Shown in pieces: positions 19,750 to 22,340 of a stretch of 22,340 bases of DNA. The notes below the pieces were generated by a model. The model was not told the DNA's origin. It saw nothing but the letters and a program-made list of their open reading frames with translations, and ran no database searches. Origin of the DNA: Reticulitermes lucifugus (Eukaryota; Arthropoda; Insecta; Blattodea; Rhinotermitidae). The translations under genes were made by a program, and so were the position numbers. How positions within the stretch are numbered: position 1 is the stretch's first letter; each line of letters starts with the position of its first letter. The stretch spans positions 15,852 to 38,191 of the forward strand of contig JAKCWW010005069.1 of NCBI GenBank assembly GCA_026260175.1, written 5' to 3'.

Positions 19750-19968
19750 GCCTCTGTCCTTGATAGAAAGGGTACTTTCAAGGTTGAATACCTTCAGAAG
19801 ATTGAGCAAGATGTTCAGGCTAGATGGGAAGAAGCAAAGATATATGAAGTGGATGCTCCTCTTGAACCCAGGAAGAGTACTGATGAAAAATTCTTCTGTA
19901 CCTTCCCTTTCCCATACATGAATGGTAGATTGCATCTGGGGCACACGTTTTCCCTCTCCAAATGTGAG
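19750..19968 (+). CDS. LARS1: Cytosolic leucyl-tRNA synthetase, first recognised coding exon
   Basis: LARS1 attaches leucine to tRNA-Leu in the cytosol and, in animals, also takes part in leucine sensing for mTORC1. This exon has 73 codons, acceptor TTTCTAG and donor GAG|GTAATT, phase 0 at both ends. It reads [19 protein letters not shown], then [14 protein letters not shown], and [20 protein letters not shown]. The last part is the class I synthetase ATP-binding signature (HLGH = HIGH motif) in its leucine-specific surroundings. The start codon is not in this exon. Human LARS1 agrees over the block [20 protein letters not shown]. The gene is partial: only about the first 200 of roughly 1,170 residues fall in the window. 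Confidence 0.95.
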
Positions 19969-20559
19969 GTAATTTAAGAATGGTTGTTAAAACAGATGAT
20001 TTATCATTTCTTTGTTTCATGCACATAATTTCCCTCTTTTTTTTCATCCTTCCGTTCCTGTACTCAGTTTCTTTTACCCCCTATACAGGTAGAATTGTTG
20101 TTGCAACTCATTTTGTTTCTTCTATTCTTGTGGCCAAATTTAACATGTCCACTTGGCAAGAATTTGTGTTCACTTGAATTCACCAGGTGCAAATTTTTTC
20201 TCTGTAACTCTGGTGGCCTCTTCTACCTTTGTAGCTTTGTTTGATGTTCCCATTCATGCACTTTTATTTTTGCTTTGTTCTTCTAACATTTTACTTCCAT
20301 GTTTTACTTGCTTCAGAGTAAATTACATTGACCTTTGTCTTGTGAGATGTGAGGTTTCCATAGGGTTGATGTTGAGGATTTAGCTCTTCTGGGTTGTAAT
20401 GCTGAGTAACAGTGTTATTGGTTCCTAACATTTTAAAGGAATGTATGGCCTTCATCTTAAAGGTTTGAGGAGTCCTACTGAGTGTAAGAACCCAGAATAC
20501 CTGAATCCTCTGCTGTTGTCTTGTTGCATCAAATACTGTACACATGAACCTATCTGTAG
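19969..20559 (+). other. LARS1 intron between the first two recognised exons
   Basis: A 591-bp intron, GTAATT...CTGTAG, T-rich, with no recognised transposon inside. Open frames on either strand here are taken as chance. Confidence 0.85.
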
Positions 20560-20775
20560 TTTGCAGCTCGGTACCAGCGACTGAAGGGTAAGCATGTGCT
20601 GTTTCCTTTTGGCTTCCACTGTACAGGAATGCCAATTAAGGCATGTGCTGATAAGCTCAAGAGAGAGATTGATGAATTTGGGTTTCCGCCTAAATTTCCA
20701 GCCACTGAAATCAAAGCAAAACCTGAAAAAACAGAAGCTGAAAGAGTTGTGAAGGATAAAGGCAAGGGCAAGAAG
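20560..20775 (+). CDS. LARS1: Cytosolic leucyl-tRNA synthetase, second recognised coding exon
   Basis: It has 72 codons, phase 0 at both ends, acceptor CTATCTGTAG|TTTGCA and donor AAG|GTAAGT. It reads [20 protein letters not shown], then [17 protein letters not shown], matching human '[38 protein letters not shown]'-type sequence directly after the HLGH exon. The C-terminal third is a lysine- and glutamate-rich linker ([19 protein letters not shown]), as in animal LARS1. A second AG seven bases into the exon (20565-20566) would break the frame and drop the conserved Phe-Ala, so 20560 is the start. Confidence 0.95.
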
Positions 20776-21555
20776 GTAAGTAGCTATACAGCAGTACACA
20801 ACTATAATGAGCTTGGATACACATTTTGATTGGAGCTGTATACAGTTAGCAAGAAAGACTGTGTTACAGCACTGGGCAGCCCATGGATTTTTTTCAGGTT
20901 TTTTCCTCCACCACTGCAGCCTATGTTACTTACAGACCATAGCATGCAGTTGCATAGCACTGTGTGCAACCTGATACTTGTAGGAATGCAGGTCCCAGGC
21001 TGGAGCTACTGCCTAATAATGTGCCATTTTCCTGGTAGACACTTCAAGCCTTGAATTTACTGAGGAAAGCCTGATCATAGCATCACTCTCAGCACATATT
21101 TATTTACAATGCACTGTTAGTTCTAATGGTTTGTGAAGTAACAGACTGTGTAACAAACATTCTAAATTACATTAATCAAAATTATACATTATTGAACCAG
21201 CACCTGGCCGCGGACTGTCAGTTATACACATGGTGTAGTAACTCCTTCAGCTGTCATAGTGCACAGTACTAACTCACCTGCGCTACCCACATCCACTAGT
21301 TACAGAATGTCTCTGTTTACTTCTTATGCTTTGTAATTTAAAACTCATTCTTCTTGTTGCAGAAATGAGAATGTTTTATACTGCAGTCCCGATCATATTT
21401 GGTTATACGGGCAGGACCAGAATGTGTTCACCTAAGACAGAATCCTTTGTTTCCTCCCTGTTTTTTGAGTTTGCATACTTTACTTATTGTCACTGATTGT
21501 GGTTATTGTTTTGTATTGTCTGTTTTCAATTATTTTAAATGATCCATCTTTTCAG
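20776..21555 (+). other. LARS1 intron between the second and third recognised exons
   Basis: A 780-bp intron, GTAAGT...TTTCAG. No gene or recognised repeat inside. Confidence 0.85.
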
Positions 21556-21717
21556 AGCAAAGCGGTGGCCAAAACAGGAGGTGGAAAATACCAATGGCAG
21601 ATTATGCAGAGTCTTGGTCTCAGTAATGATGAAATAAAGAAATTTGCAGATGCTTCCTATTGGCTGCACCATTTTCCTCCTCTGGCAGTTAAAGATTTGC
21701 GCAGTATTGGAATCCAT
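21556..21717 (+). CDS. LARS1: Cytosolic leucyl-tRNA synthetase, third recognised coding exon
   Basis: It has 54 codons, phase 0 at both ends, acceptor CATCTTTTCAG|AGC and donor CAT|GTAAGG. It reads SKAVAKTGGGKYQWQIMQSL, then GLSNDEIKKFADASYWLHHF and PPLAVKDLRSIGIH. Human LARS1 has '[25 protein letters not shown]..F....WL.YFPPLA..DL' at this place. The next expected block (VDWRRSFITT) is not found in the remaining 620 bp, so exon 4 lies beyond the window. Confidence 0.95.
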
Positions 21718-22292
21718 GTAAGGACAGTTGGTGTGTGAACCTTATTCATGTGCAGATTGAAGTATGCTTATTGACTGAACTGTGATGGTTCTTACAATTT
21801 GTAATTGGGCATCACTTAACTGAAGTAAGGTGACCAGAGATAATACACACATACAAATTGTGCTGGTGGTGGTGAAGGAAGGAGGGTAACATCTGGCCCG
21901 TTGCACTAGCAGGTGGTTGTTGAGTGCATGAAATTGTGATAGAATACAAGCTAAAAGGGACACTGCTTTGTTCGTGCCTTGCAACAGACAAAACTGTAAC
22001 AGAATTATTAGGAATTGGTAGACCTGATACCATACACACATGTTGGCTTGCTTTTGTTACAGAGACTAACATTACATGTTCTGAAAAAGCGATATTAAAT
22101 TTGTTGATTGAACATTTGTAAAATTACTGTATTTCCCAGAGCATTAGATGCATTAAACCTTAAGATGAACCAAGATTTTAGAAGGAAGGGTCAGGGGAAA
22201 AAAATATTTTATTCACATTTGGAACTTGCATTCACAAACACTGACCAAAATGGCAATGTAATATGTACCTCCTGGCCATAGCGGTGACCGGA
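21718..22292 (+). other. Start of the next LARS1 intron
   Basis: It starts at donor GTAAGG. No exon, transposon protein or regulatory signal could be recognised. Small open frames on both strands are taken as chance. Confidence 0.6.
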
Positions 22293-22340
22293 TAAATGCG
22301 CACACGACGAAAGCCCACACGACAATTGCGCACAGATAAA
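22293..22340. repeat. ~15-bp degenerate tandem repeat at the window edge
   Basis: About three copies of a 15-16-bp unit: AAATGCGCACACGACG, AAAGCCCACACGACA, ATTGCGCACAGATAA. The array runs off the right edge, so its full length and nature (minisatellite or transposon end) cannot be seen. Its GC and CpG content is far above the surrounding intron. Confidence 0.6.

Noticed and set aside
20567-20775. Alternative acceptor seven bases into LARS1 exon 2
   Set aside because: It would shift the frame and remove the conserved Phe-Ala residues; the AG at 20558-20559 keeps phase 0.
20452-20799. 115-codon minus-strand open frame
   Set aside because: It is antisense to the second LARS1 exon and intron; the plus-strand exon is strongly conserved.

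Overview
This looks like an insect nuclear genome window: AT-rich, with intron-split single-copy genes inside a dense layer of decayed transposons. The LINE tails, tRNA-type SINEs, mariner, Tigger and Buster relics resemble what is common in cockroach and termite assemblies, so Blattodea is my guess. That is an inference from family resemblance, not a proof. There are no prokaryotic features and no CRISPR array, and I found no rRNA or intact tRNA gene.

Two real genes can be supported, in divergent (head-to-head) order. On the minus strand, NUDCD2 (NudC domain-containing protein 2, an Hsp90 co-chaperone family) has three coding exons at 14240-14040, 13954-13748 and 9894-9778, with clean splice sites and a complete reading frame of 174 codons. 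On the plus strand, the first part of cytosolic leucyl-tRNA synthetase (LARS1) is present as three consecutive phase-0 coding exons at 19750-19968, 20560-20775 and 21556-21717. It carries the class I HLGH signature and runs off the right edge. Its start codon must be in an upstream exon; 15952-15954 (ATG followed at once by GTAAGT) is the best candidate.

Layout. 1-7010: a LINE ORF2 tail, a nested hairpin, a Tigger/pogo transposase relic (minus), a possible unidentified exon (3043-3263), a minus-strand SINE, a second Tigger N-terminal relic, another LINE tail, and two mariner 3' halves arranged head to head. 7011-9777: a Tigger-type MITE with TA target duplication, a pair of ~200-bp inverted arms carrying degenerate hammerhead-ribozyme-like motifs (Penelope-like), and a 5'-truncated LINE with a 14-bp target duplication. 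9778-14240: NUDCD2, whose large second intron holds a ~3-kb Buster-type hAT element that itself contains a SINE. 14241-15951: the intergenic region between the two genes, occupied by a ~1.2-kb element with 35-bp terminal inverted repeats and a KRBA2/Ginger-like integrase relic. 15952-19749: probable first intron of LARS1, with LINE fragments and a truncated mariner. 19750-22340: LARS1 exons and introns, ending in a short tandem repeat at the window edge.

The two genes have housekeeping roles (protein folding and translation) and are linked here only by position. Everything else is transposon-derived and broken. I see no convincing new multi-gene system. The structures most worth a second look are the inverted hammerhead-bearing arms, the integrase element between the two genes, and the mariner foldback.
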